A DNA stretch of 64,000 nucleotides from Bacteroidota bacterium (GCA_947475165.1 CANJLD010000001.1:248001-312000), one strand, 5' to 3'; positions 26,677 to 36,869 are shown, counted from the stretch's first letter. Translations and numbers: made by a program. The notes: generated by a model not told the origin, from the sequence alone.

Positions 26677-26732
26677 AGTTCAAAGACCAAAGTCCAAAGA
26701 GCAAAGACCAAAGAGCAAAGAGCAAAATTCAA
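26677..26732 (+). repeat. Eight tandem 7-nt repeats filling the gap after the TonB receptor
   Basis: The array begins on the base after the TAA of the receptor and runs 8 x 7 nt: AGTTCAA, AGACCAA, AGTCCAA, AGAGCAA, AGACCAA, AGAGCAA, AGAGCAA, AATTCAA. It leaves only five bases before the next ATG at 26738. Third to fourth positions vary while AG..CAA is conserved. Confidence 0.9.
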
Positions 26733-26737
26733 ATAGT

Positions 26738-27058
26738 ATGTTCAATACAGTCCGAAACTTATTGCCTGCAACAAATTTTTTGCGCGGTTATGTGGCTGTT
26801 ATTCTGGTTAGCAATATAGCCGGTTGTATATGGGCTATAAGCCCCGATGCTATGGGCATTTACATTGCCTTGTTTTTGTTGCTGCCGCTCAATTTTCTGT
26901 TTATGTTATTTGGTTTGGTTAGTGTTATTACCATGCAGATAAAAAAATATCCTATCAGTTATATGGCGCATTATTGCACCGTGGTTTTAGTGCCGGTAGC
27001 TGCACAAATCATCTTAATTATACTGGTAGATTTATTTGCGCCTAAGATTGGATGCTAA
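26738..27058 (+). CDS. Small membrane protein, unknown function
   Basis: A 106-residue protein with three clear hydrophobic segments (about 17-37, 40-65 and 80-100) and few charged residues; MFNTVRNLLPATNF is the cytoplasm-facing start. No family recognised. Its gene is bounded on both sides by 7-nt repeat arrays that start exactly at the stop codons, so it probably has no promoter of its own in the 61-base gap and is either read through from the receptor gene or expressed from inside the repeats. Confidence 0.75.
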   Translation: MFNTVRNLLPATNFLRGYVAVILVSNIAGCIWAISPDAMGIYIALFLLLPLNFLFMLFGLVSVITMQIKKYPISYMAHYCTVVLVPVAAQIILIILVDLFAPKIGC

Positions 27059-27121
27059 AGCAAAACTCAAAGAGCAAAGAACAAAAATCAAAGTTCAAAG
27101 GGCAAAGAATAAAGCTCAAAA
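27059..27121 (+). repeat. Nine tandem 7-nt repeats after the membrane-protein gene
   Basis: Beginning on the base after TAA (27056-27058): AGCAAAA, CTCAAAG, AGCAAAG, AACAAAA, ATCAAAG, TTCAAAG, GGCAAAG, AATAAAG, CTCAAAA. The register is unbroken for 63 nt. The conserved part is NNCAAAG. Confidence 0.9.
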
Positions 27122-27194
27122 TTTCTTTCCTAAAGTCTTCTGCTGAGAAGAACAATTAAAATGTTTTCTTGCACCTTATTAAGTAAAACACACT

Positions 27195-27641
27195 ATGGCA
27201 AAATCGCAACAAACTTTTGGTAAAAAAGATTTAGAGAAAACCCGGTTAAAGAAAAGACAGGAGAAACAGGAGAAGATGGAGGCGCGTAAAGCCAATCCTA
27301 AAAAAACTGATTTTGAAAGCATGATTGCTTACGTAGATGAATACGGAAACATTACCAATACTCCGCCCGACCCTACTAAGAAGAAAGTGATAGATGCCAG
27401 CACGATAGAAATTGGTGTGCCTAAACGCGAAAAAGAAAGTGTGGATGCGGTAAGAACCGGTAAGGTAAAATTCTTTAATACCGATAAAGGCTTTGGCTTT
27501 ATTGAACAAACAAATACCGGAGAGGAATTTTTTGTGCACGTAAACGGTTTGCTAGATAACATTAAAGAAAACGATGCCGTTACTTTTGAACTGGAGCGCG
27601 GAAACAAAGGCATGAATGCTGTGCGCGTGAAGAAGCTGTAA
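27195..27641 (+). CDS. Cold-shock domain protein with basic N-terminal extension
   Basis: A 148-residue protein. Residues 1-75 are highly charged (KKDLEKTRLKKRQEKQEK), likely helical and RNA-binding or flexible; residues 80-148 are a cold-shock domain with TGKVKFFNTDKGFGFIE (RNP1-like KGFGFI) and EEFFVHVNGL (RNP2-like FFVH). The long-tailed form is common in Bacteroidota. It likely binds single-stranded RNA or DNA. Heptamer repeats start right after its stop codon. Confidence 0.93.
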   Translation: MAKSQQTFGKKDLEKTRLKKRQEKQEKMEARKANPKKTDFESMIAYVDEYGNITNTPPDPTKKKVIDASTIEIGVPKREKESVDAVRTGKVKFFNTDKGFGFIEQTNTGEEFFVHVNGLLDNIKENDAVTFELERGNKGMNAVRVKKL

Positions 27642-27683
27642 GAACAAAAATAAAAGCTCAAAGAGCAAAACCCAAAATAAAAC
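27642..27683 (+). repeat. Short 7-nt repeat array after the cold-shock gene
   Basis: Six 7-nt words, GAACAAA, AATAAAA, GCTCAAA, GAGCAAA, ACCCAAA and ATAAAAC, begin on the base after the TAA at 27639-27641 and run into a palindromic element. This is the third consecutive gene with such an array attached to its stop codon. Confidence 0.75.
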
Positions 27684-27735
27684 CGTCATTGCTTCGCTAA
27701 GCCTCGCAATGACGGTCAGGCAGGTTAGCAATGAC
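27682..27735. repeat. REP/MITE-like palindromic element
   Basis: Perfect 11-bp inverted repeat ACCGTCATTGC (27682-27692) / GCAATGACGGT (27706-27716), followed by a half copy AGCAATGACGCATCT. The arms share GTCATTGC/GCAATGAC with the element at 38206-38298. It may also serve as a transcription stop for the cold-shock gene. Confidence 0.8.
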
Positions 27736-27750
27736 GCATCTATGGTTTAT

Positions 27751-27966
27751 TTACTCCGCCACATTAGTAAACGTAATTTTAATATGACCGGGACCTACTC
27801 CTACCAGACGTACCATTAAAAAATCGCCAACGGTTCCCAAACCGGTAGCTGCGGCAAACTCTGCGGGCGATAAATCTTCGTTACCTATGGCTAAATCCAG
27901 CAGCGGGTCGCCCATATTATACAGCGCGGCAGGGGTAGCACCTGTATATACCCTGTAAGCCTGCAT
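27751..27966 (-). CDS. Small hypothetical protein, about 71 residues
   Basis: A compact frame MQAYRVYTGATPAALYNMG ending in GHIKITFTNVAE; TTG at 27987 would add seven residues. Amino-acid composition and codon choice look coding: few rare residues, an amphipathic pattern, no low complexity. No family recognised and no membrane segment. It stands alone between a palindromic element and the photolyase gene. From 27988 to 28140 I see nothing else. Confidence 0.55.
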   Translation of the reverse strand: MQAYRVYTGATPAALYNMGDPLLDLAIGNEDLSPAEFAAATGLGTVGDFLMVRLVGVGPGHIKITFTNVAE

Positions 27967-28140
27967 CTGGTTACGTTTTACAAACAAGCTTTTTTCAAAA
28001 ACAAAACATTACATTAATACAACAAGTGTTTTTAAATATTACTAAGAATACAAGCTTTACAAACGTTACCGGTAATTAAAAAACTCAATGCAGGTTTGTG
28101 TAGGTCAGTCGCTAATACAAAATACAAATGGGCCGTTAAG

Positions 28141-29451
28141 CTAGCGTTTTAACGCCTTACCGTAAGCTGCCATTACTTTGTCTTTGGCAAGTTTGTGGTC
28201 AACAACAGGGGCAGGATAATCACCGGTGCCAAACTCAGGCACCCAATGCTTTACATATTTCATTTCAGGGTCAAAGCGTTCCATTTGCAGCTGCGGGTTA
28301 AACACGCGAAAGTAAGGAGCGGCATCGGTACCGCAACCTGCAGCCCATTGCCAGCCGCCATTGTTAGCCGCTAAATCAAAGTCTAAAAGCTTTTTGGCAA
28401 AGTAAGCTTCGCCCCATTGCCAGTTAATCAGCAAATGTTTGGTAAGGAAACTCGCCACCACCATGCGCACCCGATTGTGCATGTAACCGGTGGCATTCAA
28501 CTCGCGCATACCGGCATCTACTAAAGGGTAACCGGTGCGCCCTTCGCACCAAGAGGCAAAATGCGCTTCGTTATTCTCCCATTCAATCCGGTCATACTCT
28601 TTACGGAACGCTCCCTTTGCCACATGCGGAAAATGAAAAAGAATCTGCTGATAGAAATCGCGCCAGATAAGTTCGTTCACATACGTTTGGTTTCGCTGCC
28701 CGGCATACTTCAGCAATTTGCGAACACTTAAAGTGCCAAACCGCAAATGAAGCCCCAAACGCGAAGTGCCGTCAACAGCAGGAAAATCTCTCCGCTCCGT
28801 ATATTTTGCAATTGTTTCACTTTTAACTTTCCGTTCAGGAAATCGAAAATCAGAAATCGAAAATCCAAAATCTTTTATAGCAGGAATTATAAACGAATCT
28901 GTCTTAAAGAAATTAGCGGAGTATTTCAGCGTAGGATAACTACTGCCGTAAAACTCATTCAGTTTCAATCGCCATTTGCGGCTGTATGGCGTAAACACGG
29001 TGTAAGGTGTATTATCGTCTTTCAATACTTCGCTCTTTTCAAAAATTACAATGTCTTTATAAGTATGAACACGCACACTGTTATCTTTCAGCAATTCGTT
29101 TATGCCGGCATCTCGTGTAATTCCATAAGGCTCGTAATCGCGATTGGTGTAAACAGTGTCAATAGAATATTCGCTCAACAACTCTTTCCAAACCACCCAC
29201 GGCTTGCCAACTTTAACTAAAAGCGAAGAGCCAAATATTTTCAGTTCCGCACTAAGTCGCTCAATCTCCTGGTAAATAAACTCAACGCGCCTATCGGTTT
29301 TATCTTCCAGTTTGTTCAGAATGTCTGTATCGAAAATAAACAACGGCAGCACCGGTTTACCCGATTTAAGCGCGTGATACAATGCCGCATTATCGTCCAA
29401 CCGCAAATCTCTGCGAAACCAAAACACCTGAATTGACGTATTATTCACCAT
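28141..29451 (-). CDS. phrB: Deoxyribodipyrimidine photolyase / cryptochrome family protein
   Basis: A 436-residue flavoprotein. The N-terminal alpha/beta domain begins VFWFRRDLRLDDNAAL and the C-terminal FAD domain holds ELIWRDFYQQILFHFP, GRTGYPLVDAGMRELNATGY, HNRVRMVVASFLTKHL and WQWAAGCGTDAAPYFRVFNP. The WQWxxGxGxDAAPYFRxFNP segment is typical of class I CPD photolyases, which use light to repair pyrimidine dimers. Five 7-nt repeats at 28841-28875 add the stretch DFGFSISDFRF in the linker between the two domains. Confidence 0.94.
   Translation of the reverse strand: MVNNTSIQVFWFRRDLRLDDNAALYHALKSGKPVLPLFIFDTDILNKLEDKTDRRVEFIYQEIERLSAELKIFGSSLLVKVGKPWVVWKELLSEYSIDTVYTNRDYEPYGITRDAGINELLKDNSVRVHTYKDIVIFEKSEVLKDDNTPYTVFTPYSRKWRLKLNEFYGSSYPTLKYSANFFKTDSFIIPAIKDFGFSISDFRFPERKVKSETIAKYTERRDFPAVDGTSRLGLHLRFGTLSVRKLLKYAGQRNQTYVNELIWRDFYQQILFHFPHVAKGAFRKEYDRIEWENNEAHFASWCEGRTGYPLVDAGMRELNATGYMHNRVRMVVASFLTKHLLINWQWGEAYFAKKLLDFDLAANNGGWQWAAGCGTDAAPYFRVFNPQLQMERFDPEMKYVKHWVPEFGTGDYPAPVVDHKLAKDKVMAAYGKALKR
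28841..28875. repeat. Five 7-nt repeats inside the photolyase gene
   Basis: AATCGAA, AATCAGA, AATCGAA, AATCCAA and AATCTTT in exact 7-nt register. In the reverse frame they encode KDFGFSISDFRF, in the inter-domain linker. The total of 35 nt is not a multiple of three. Confidence 0.85.
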
Positions 29452-29521
29452 ACCTTAAGTAACAAATGAACACATATTTGGTTCATTAAAATTTCTACTT
29501 TAGCAACACTAAACCATTAAA

Positions 29522-29902
29522 ATGAAAAAACTACTTACTACTGCGCTTATTACTTTCTCTGTTATGGCATTTTCCTTCGCTCAACAAACCGTTGCTTCCG
29601 ATTTTTATTTAATGAAAACACAGAAAGATGCGGAGTATGTGTTGAAGGCAATAAACACAGAGTTACACCTTTCCGAAACCGATTTCAATAAAGTGAAAGA
29701 ATTGCTTTTTACCAGTGCTAAAAGCCAGGAAGAGCAATTGCGCTCGCAACCGGAAGTGGAAAGAGTAAACGTTATGAAAAGCCGCCAAACGGCTCATATC
29801 GAGAACAGTTTAAGAACAATTGTAGGAATTGACAAATACAATATCTACCTAAACAACAAAGCGGCTATTGAAGCTAAACTGAAAGAGTTGAAGAAGAACT
29901 AA
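29522..29902 (+). CDS. Small secreted protein, unknown function
   Basis: A 126-residue protein with a signal peptide (MKKLLTTALITFSVMAFSFA, cleaved before QQ). The mature part is mostly helical and charged (TQKDAEYVLKAINTELHL, KELLFTSAKSQEEQLRSQ). No domain recognised; the general shape is that of periplasmic helical proteins found near cell-envelope genes. Its stop codon overlaps that of the remnant at 29899 on the other strand by four bases. Confidence 0.75.
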   Translation: MKKLLTTALITFSVMAFSFAQQTVASDFYLMKTQKDAEYVLKAINTELHLSETDFNKVKELLFTSAKSQEEQLRSQPEVERVNVMKSRQTAHIENSLRTIVGIDKYNIYLNNKAAIEAKLKELKKN

Positions 29903-30129
29903 TCAGCAAGTGATAATTCTTGATTTAAAAAAGCGGTGAGTTCCACCGCTTTTTTATTGCCGTAAACTTTACCTTCGTACTCGCGCACCCATTGTATGCC
30001 ACGCACCGCGGTAGTCAGTAAAATTTCATCGGCCTCCAGCAACTCCTTCACTCCTAACAGAGCCTTGCCACTAAAAATATTTTTTACTCTAAAATCGCCT
30101 TTTTGCTCTTCTGTTTGCTTTACCAACAC
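29899..30129 (-). pseudogene. C-terminal remnant of an aminotransferase class IV (PabC/IlvE-like) gene
   Basis: Seventy-six residues including KELLEADEILLTTAVRGIQW and KVYGNKKAVELTAFLNQEL, which look like the last 55 or so residues of fold-type IV PLP enzymes such as aminodeoxychorismate lyase (ADEvflTnsxxGI pattern). The N-terminal 200 residues with the catalytic lysine are absent; the 76 bases upstream lead straight into the pyrG promoter. I read it as a deletion remnant, not a working enzyme. Expression of the piece cannot be ruled out. Confidence 0.75.
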
Positions 30130-30158
30130 CCTGTTAATCTTTTAATTCGCTCTCCGTC

Positions 30159-30188
30159 TTGCTCATTTACCTAATCGGAATAAATTTG
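30159..30188 (+). promoter_or_regulatory. Bacteroidota-type promoter of pyrG
   Basis: TTG at 30159-30161 and TAAATTTG at 30181-30188 are separated by exactly 19 bases, the consensus arrangement for the primary sigma factor in Bacteroidota (TTG-N19-TAnnTTTG). It ends 17 bases before the pyrG ATG. Confidence 0.8.
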
Positions 30189-30202
30189 CAAAACCCTTTT
30201 AA

Positions 30203-31814
<1,612 letters not shown>

Positions 31815-31816
<2 letters not shown>

Positions 31817-31857
31817 ATTACGTGTGCCACTGCTCTTAACCGTGGCACACGTAATTT
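31815..31857 (+). terminator. Strong hairpin terminator after pyrG
   Basis: Perfect 16-bp inverted repeat AAATTACGTGTGCCAC (31815-31830) / GTGGCACACGTAATTT (31842-31857), loop of 11 bases, overlapping the last base pair of the pyrG stop. Confidence 0.85.
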
Positions 31858-31906
31858 ATGGAAAAACCACAATCCTGCATCTTAGTAAAGCTTAGTTTCG
31901 GCTTCT

Positions 31907-31935
31907 TTGTTCTTTTCTTTAAAAAACTATTTTTG
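31907..31935 (+). promoter_or_regulatory. Bacteroidota-type promoter of the second TonB receptor
   Basis: TTG at 31907-31909 and TATTTTTG at 31928-31935, 18 bases apart (consensus 19-21). It lies 20 bases before the ATG at 31956. Confidence 0.65.
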
Positions 31936-31955
31936 TCAAACACTAAAACTACTGT

Positions 31956-34559
31956 ATGAAGTTCAGATACTTTCTACTCCTCGCTCTAAGTTCTATTTCC
32001 TTCAACATTTATTCTCAAAACGGCAAACTATCGGGCAAAGTATCCGAAGAAAATGGCGAAGCCCTTATATCTGCCAACGTGGTAATTGATGTCAGCAAAG
32101 GTCAGGCAGCCATAACCGATTTTGATGGTAACTACGAAATTAAAGACCTTCCTGCCGGTACCTACGAAGTGTTGTATAAATACGTGGGTAAAACCGAGCA
32201 AAAAATAAGCGTAACCATAGTTGCTGGCGAAACCAAAACTCAAAATGTGGTATTGAAGGAAAAGGCCAGTATGATAGACGTGGTGGTGGTAACAGGTAGC
32301 AAGTACGAAAAAAAGATGAGCGAAGAAACTGTTTCAATGGATGTGATAAAAGGAAGTTCGCTGCAAAGCCAAAATATCACCAGTTTAGATGGAGGTATGG
32401 CACGTGTTCCCGGGGTAACTATTGCGGATGGTCAGGTAAATATTCGTGGTGGTGCAGGGTGGAGCTATGGTGCGGGTAGCCGTGTGCAGGTATTGGTAGA
32501 TGACCTGCCTTTGCTTACTGCCGATGCCAACGATGCTAAATGGAGTATTGTTCCAATGGAGAACGTAGAGCAGGTAGAGGTAATTAAAGGAGCCGCCTCA
32601 GCTCTGTATGGTTCAGGCGCATTGAACGGTATTGTGAATGTAAGAACTGCTTACCCTGTAAATGAACCCTACACTAAGGTATCTACTTACTTTGGTATCA
32701 TGGGACCTCCGAGCAAAACTCCTAAAATGGCTTGGTGGGGAAGCAACAATCCAATAGGTGGTGGTGTTAACTTTGCACACCGTCAAAAATTTGGACAGAA
32801 CGATTTAGTACTTGGTGGAGCCTTTGATAACAGCACCGGCTATCTCGATTCAAGCGATGGGCATGCTGTTCGTGGGAATGTAAAATTCCGTCACCGCTTT
32901 GCTAAAGTGCCGGGCTTAAACATGGGTATTAATGTAAGTGGTTATTACAGCTGGGGTAAAACCTTTTTCTTCTGGAACGGTTACGGAAACGTTGACATGG
33001 GCGGAGGAAACATTAAGAACGTAGATTCCCTTGCTTACAAACCGTTCCCTAATACTATTACCCAATACAAAACTTACCGCTTTACAGTTGATCCGTTTAT
33101 TGATTACTACGATAAGAAGAACAATCACATCCGCTTTACAGCACGTTTCTTTAATGCTACTAACACCAATAATACAGGCCAGGGTTCAGTGCCTAACGTA
33201 TATTATGCCGAGCTTCAGTATCACCGCAAATTCGAGTTCAAAAAATTTGACTTTAATATAGTAGGTGGTGCAGTAAGTAATTATGGCGATGTAAACCCAC
33301 CTAAGGGTGCCACCGGAAGTTTATTCGGTAAAAACACTTCTTACAACTTTTCGGTTTACGCACAAACCGATTTTAAATTCTTTAAAAAGCTGAACATAAC
33401 ATTAGGCGCACGTTGGGAATATTTTCAGATGAAACACTATGTTACCGATTCAACGGTAGCAATAAATGGTGCTGATACATCGGTTACCTACTCACAGCGC
33501 CATGAAGACCAAAACTCTCTCAAGCAATTGCCTTATCCTTTATTCCGCATAGGAATAAACTATCAGGCGGCAGAGGCAACTTTTATCCGTGCTTCGTTTG
33601 GTCAGGGTTTCCGTTATCCTACTATTGCTGAAAGATATATTACTACCAGTGTTGGTCCGCTTACTATTGCTTCAAATCCTAAGCTGAACCCCGAAAAAGG
33701 ATATAGTGCAGAAATAGGGTTAAAGCAAGGATTTAAACTGGGCAAAAACTGGACTGGTTTTGGAGATGTTGCTTTCTTCTGGAATCAGTATGAAGATATG
33801 ATGGAGTTTACCTTCGGCCAGTTTGGTCCTGCGGCCGACTGGTTTAACCTCTCTAAAAATTTTGGCTTTGGTTTCTCTTCACAAAACGTAGGCAAAACAA
33901 GAATTCTGGGAACAGAAATTATTTTTGGCGGGCAGGGAAGTATAGGTCCTGTTGGCTTAAGCTTTGTAACCGGGTACAATTTTATAGACCCGCGCTCGCT
34001 GAACTGGAAAGATACCATTACACTTTACAATTACGAAGGAATAAAACTTACCAATCAGGGGACTGCTATCAACGCCTATAACCAGGCGAACAATCCTGAC
34101 GGTCTTACTTCAATTACTTACGCTCAAACTTCTACTTCATCTACTAATATTCTTAAATACCGTCACCGTCATTCATTTAAGTTTGACGTAACGCTTACTT
34201 ACAAGGGCATAGAGTGGAATACCAACCTGCAGTATGACAGTTACATGGAGAACGTGGATTATGCGTTTATTAGCCCTCTCTTCAAATTACTCGGACCAAC
34301 CGCCTTTGGAGGCTTAGAGCAATACCGTAAACAAAAAGAAGCTACAGCCATAGGTAAAGGACGTGGCGATATTGTTTGGAACATGCACTTAGCATACAAC
34401 TTTCAGCAAGGTGTGCGTATAGCCTTTATTGTAAAGAACATGTTGAACTGGGAATACACTCCGCGCCCTGCTTATTTAGAAGCACCGCGTAACTACACCT
34501 TCCAGTTGAGTTATACTTTTGGAGGAACCGGTAAGAAAAATAAAATTGTTGCCGAATAA
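31956..34559 (+). CDS. TonB-dependent outer-membrane receptor (CarboxypepD_reg-like N-terminus)
   Basis: An 867-residue receptor. Signal peptide to about residue 22 (ending FNIYSQ); CarboxypepD_reg-like domain about 25-105 (GKVSEENGEALISANVVI); plug about 115-240 (VVVTGSKYEKKMSEETVSMD, VQVLVDDLPLLTADANDAKW, VEQVEVIKGAASALYGSG); barrel to the end (FQLSYTFGGTGKK). The protein has the usual length; no SusD partner. The barrel contains a well-preserved QGFRYPTIAERYI segment. The ligand is unknown. A unique 26-bp hairpin ends the transcript. Confidence 0.94.
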   Translation: MKFRYFLLLALSSISFNIYSQNGKLSGKVSEENGEALISANVVIDVSKGQAAITDFDGNYEIKDLPAGTYEVLYKYVGKTEQKISVTIVAGETKTQNVVLKEKASMIDVVVVTGSKYEKKMSEETVSMDVIKGSSLQSQNITSLDGGMARVPGVTIADGQVNIRGGAGWSYGAGSRVQVLVDDLPLLTADANDAKWSIVPMENVEQVEVIKGAASALYGSGALNGIVNVRTAYPVNEPYTKVSTYFGIMGPPSKTPKMAWWGSNNPIGGGVNFAHRQKFGQNDLVLGGAFDNSTGYLDSSDGHAVRGNVKFRHRFAKVPGLNMGINVSGYYSWGKTFFFWNGYGNVDMGGGNIKNVDSLAYKPFPNTITQYKTYRFTVDPFIDYYDKKNNHIRFTARFFNATNTNNTGQGSVPNVYYAELQYHRKFEFKKFDFNIVGGAVSNYGDVNPPKGATGSLFGKNTSYNFSVYAQTDFKFFKKLNITLGARWEYFQMKHYVTDSTVAINGADTSVTYSQRHEDQNSLKQLPYPLFRIGINYQAAEATFIRASFGQGFRYPTIAERYITTSVGPLTIASNPKLNPEKGYSAEIGLKQGFKLGKNWTGFGDVAFFWNQYEDMMEFTFGQFGPAADWFNLSKNFGFGFSSQNVGKTRILGTEIIFGGQGSIGPVGLSFVTGYNFIDPRSLNWKDTITLYNYEGIKLTNQGTAINAYNQANNPDGLTSITYAQTSTSSTNILKYRHRHSFKFDVTLTYKGIEWNTNLQYDSYMENVDYAFISPLFKLLGPTAFGGLEQYRKQKEATAIGKGRGDIVWNMHLAYNFQQGVRIAFIVKNMLNWEYTPRPAYLEAPRNYTFQLSYTFGGTGKKNKIVAE

Positions 34560-34570
34560 TTTTTCAATAG

Positions 34571-34624
34571 AAATATAAAAAGCGAGAGGCGTATCAACTG
34601 ATACGCCTCTCGCTTTTTATATTT
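34571..34624 (+). terminator. 26-bp perfect hairpin terminator
   Basis: Inverted repeat with arms at 34571-34596 and 34599-34624 and only AC between them; it starts AAATATAAAAAGCGAGAGG and its complement is exact. Both flanks are A/T-rich, so it can stop transcription in both directions. Confidence 0.9.
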
Positions 34625-34671
34625 CCTTGCTCACAAAACCTGCGCATTACTTAATTTCTATTTTAGCCACC

Positions 34672-35991
34672 GTGAAAAAAACAGGTGCGGTTCTTCTACT
34701 TTTAATAGCTCTCCAATTTCTTTTTGCTCAAGCTGAACCCAAACCCAAACTTCTTGCTGGTCCGGTGGTTGGTTCCGTTACTAAAAACAGTGCACGGGTT
34801 TGGATTGCCTACCGAGGCAAAGGGCAAAACATGCTCATACTGGGCGATACAGCCGAGAAGAAAGTTTACTATCCTACTAACGTAAATTATATAACCAACA
34901 ACAAAGGTGATATTGCTTTAACAATGGATTTTACAGGCTTGAAACCTGACCGCGTTTACAATATCCTAGTTTCTATTGATGGTTGGGGTGCCAACGCTCG
35001 TTATTATTTCCGCACTCAGGCAGATACGACTGTAAAAGATTTCAATTTCCTTCTCGGCTCTTGTGCGCTTATGTTGCCCGGTGTTGGGCGCACGGTTTTC
35101 CCTGGTGCTGCAACTTGGATTTTTCATCGCATGAAACAGAAGCAAAGCGACTTTATGGTTTGGCTTGGCGATGATGTGTATTATCTTGGCAAAGATTATA
35201 AGAGCTACGAAGGAATGTTTGATTTGAATATTCGCTTGCGAAAATCGTTCCGAAAATATCGCACTTTTCTTGCCAGCCAGCCGCACTACGCCATTTGGGA
35301 CGACCACGATTACGGCCCCAACGATTGTGGAAAAGAATACTCACTGAAAGATTCCTCATTGAAAGTATTTAAAGGTATGTGGCCCAATACCTACCCCGAA
35401 GGTGTGCAGTTCAACGGCAACTATTTTAATTTTCGTTATTACGATGCGGAATTTTTTATGACCGATGATAGGTATCACCGTGATGTAAGTGGCGACACTG
35501 CCGGAGCTTTTTTAGGCGAAACGCAAATGATTTGGCTCAAGAGTAAATTGATGATGAGCGATGCAAGTTTTAAATTCATTGCCATCGGCTCGCAGGTTTT
35601 AAACGATAATAATTTTGGAGAATCGTATTCAGAGTATCCGGTTGAACGTGCAGAGTTGCTCGATTTTATTTCGAAGAACAATATCAAGGGCGTTATTTTT
35701 TTAACCGGTGACAAGCATTATAGCGAACTGAGTAAGCGCGAATGGAACGGTTATCCGTTTTATGATTTCACCTGCTCACCGCTTACCACTCCACCTCTAC
35801 CGCGCAGATTACTTGGTGCGTATCATAACGGCAATCGAGTAAAACATTTCGATTATGGTAGAAGAAATTTTGGCAGAATTTCTTTTAGCGGAAACACCGG
35901 CAACCGGAATATGAAAATTGAAATTATTGGAAGAGGCGGTTATAAGAAAAGGGAGATTACTTTGAATCAAAATGAACTGATGAAAAAATGA
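34672..35991 (+). CDS. PhoD-like alkaline phosphatase D family protein
   Basis: A secreted metallophosphatase of about 439 residues. The frame is open from 34627, but a GTG at 34672 gives MKKTGAVLLLLIALQFLFAQ, a proper signal peptide. An N-terminal fibronectin-like domain (LAGPVVGSVTKNSARVWIAY) precedes the catalytic part with FLLGSCALM, WLGDDVYYL, AIWDDHDYGPNDCG and LTGDKHYSEL, the metal-binding motifs of the PhoD family. It likely hydrolyses phosphodiesters or monoesters in the periplasm. Its stop overlaps the next start by 4 bases (ATGA), so the lipid acyltransferase gene is co-translated. Confidence 0.88.
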   Translation: MKKTGAVLLLLIALQFLFAQAEPKPKLLAGPVVGSVTKNSARVWIAYRGKGQNMLILGDTAEKKVYYPTNVNYITNNKGDIALTMDFTGLKPDRVYNILVSIDGWGANARYYFRTQADTTVKDFNFLLGSCALMLPGVGRTVFPGAATWIFHRMKQKQSDFMVWLGDDVYYLGKDYKSYEGMFDLNIRLRKSFRKYRTFLASQPHYAIWDDHDYGPNDCGKEYSLKDSSLKVFKGMWPNTYPEGVQFNGNYFNFRYYDAEFFMTDDRYHRDVSGDTAGAFLGETQMIWLKSKLMMSDASFKFIAIGSQVLNDNNFGESYSEYPVERAELLDFISKNNIKGVIFLTGDKHYSELSKREWNGYPFYDFTCSPLTTPPLPRRLLGAYHNGNRVKHFDYGRRNFGRISFSGNTGNRNMKIEIIGRGGYKKREITLNQNELMKK

Positions 35992-36869
35992 TTCTGTATT
36001 ATTTAGTTGTCCCTATTCTTTACTTCTTTGCTTACTTCCCTTCACCGGTGTTATATAAACTGGCTGACGGCTTAGCTTTTCTTTTGCGCGATATATTTAA
36101 GTATCGCAAAACTGTTGTACTCACTAACCTCCGCAATTCTTTTCCAGAAAAAAACGAAAAGGAAATTGAAGCAATTGCAAAGGAATCATACACACACCTT
36201 GCCGACAGAGTAGTAGAAAACATTAAATGCCTGACCATAAAACCAGAAGAGTATTGGGCAAGATGCACGGTGGAGAACATTGAATTGCTTACCAAACTTT
36301 ACGATGAGGAAAGAGATGTAGTATTGATGATTGCGCACAGCAATTGTTGGGAGTATGCCGGATATGTAGCACACACACTTACTAAGTTTAAAATATTCGG
36401 AGTTTACAGTCCGGCAAAAAATAAATACTTCAACGATTTAATTGTTAGTACTCGCGGAAAATTAGGCATGCATATGATTTCGATGAAAGATACTTCTGCC
36501 TATTTTAAAGAGAAGCCAGAAGAAAGAGCCTTTCATGTTTTCTTTACCGACCAATCACCATCTAATCCTAACAACGCTTACTGGACAAAGTTTATGAATC
36601 AAGATACGCCTTTCTTTTACGGAGGTGCGCGATATGCCGTGAAACATAATTGCGTACCGGTATATGCAAAAATTGTTCAGTTAAAACGAGGCTACTACCG
36701 TGTTTATCTTTCTAAAATTAAAGAAGATGCAACCGGTTGCACGCCCGATGAAATTGTGGAGGGCTTCTCGAAAAAACTGGAAGCGCAATTAAGAGAGCAT
36801 CCGGCACAATGGCTATGGAGCCATAAGCGATGGAAACACAAACCCCTAAACCTCAAAAAGAGGACTTAA
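35988..36869 (+). CDS. Lysophospholipid / lipid A lauroyl-acyltransferase family protein (HtrB/LpxL-like)
   Basis: A 293-residue inner-membrane-associated enzyme. It begins with a hydrophobic anchor (YLVVPILYFFAYFPSPVLY) and has the LABLAT catalytic motif as HSNCWE (H-x4-E, the Bacteroidota form of HX4D/E) around residue 117, plus FFTDQSPSNPNNAYW and PVYAKI downstream. Such enzymes add acyl chains to lipid A or ornithine lipids. It is coupled to the PhoD-like gene. Confidence 0.88.
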   Translation: MILYYLVVPILYFFAYFPSPVLYKLADGLAFLLRDIFKYRKTVVLTNLRNSFPEKNEKEIEAIAKESYTHLADRVVENIKCLTIKPEEYWARCTVENIELLTKLYDEERDVVLMIAHSNCWEYAGYVAHTLTKFKIFGVYSPAKNKYFNDLIVSTRGKLGMHMISMKDTSAYFKEKPEERAFHVFFTDQSPSNPNNAYWTKFMNQDTPFFYGGARYAVKHNCVPVYAKIVQLKRGYYRVYLSKIKEDATGCTPDEIVEGFSKKLEAQLREHPAQWLWSHKRWKHKPLNLKKRT

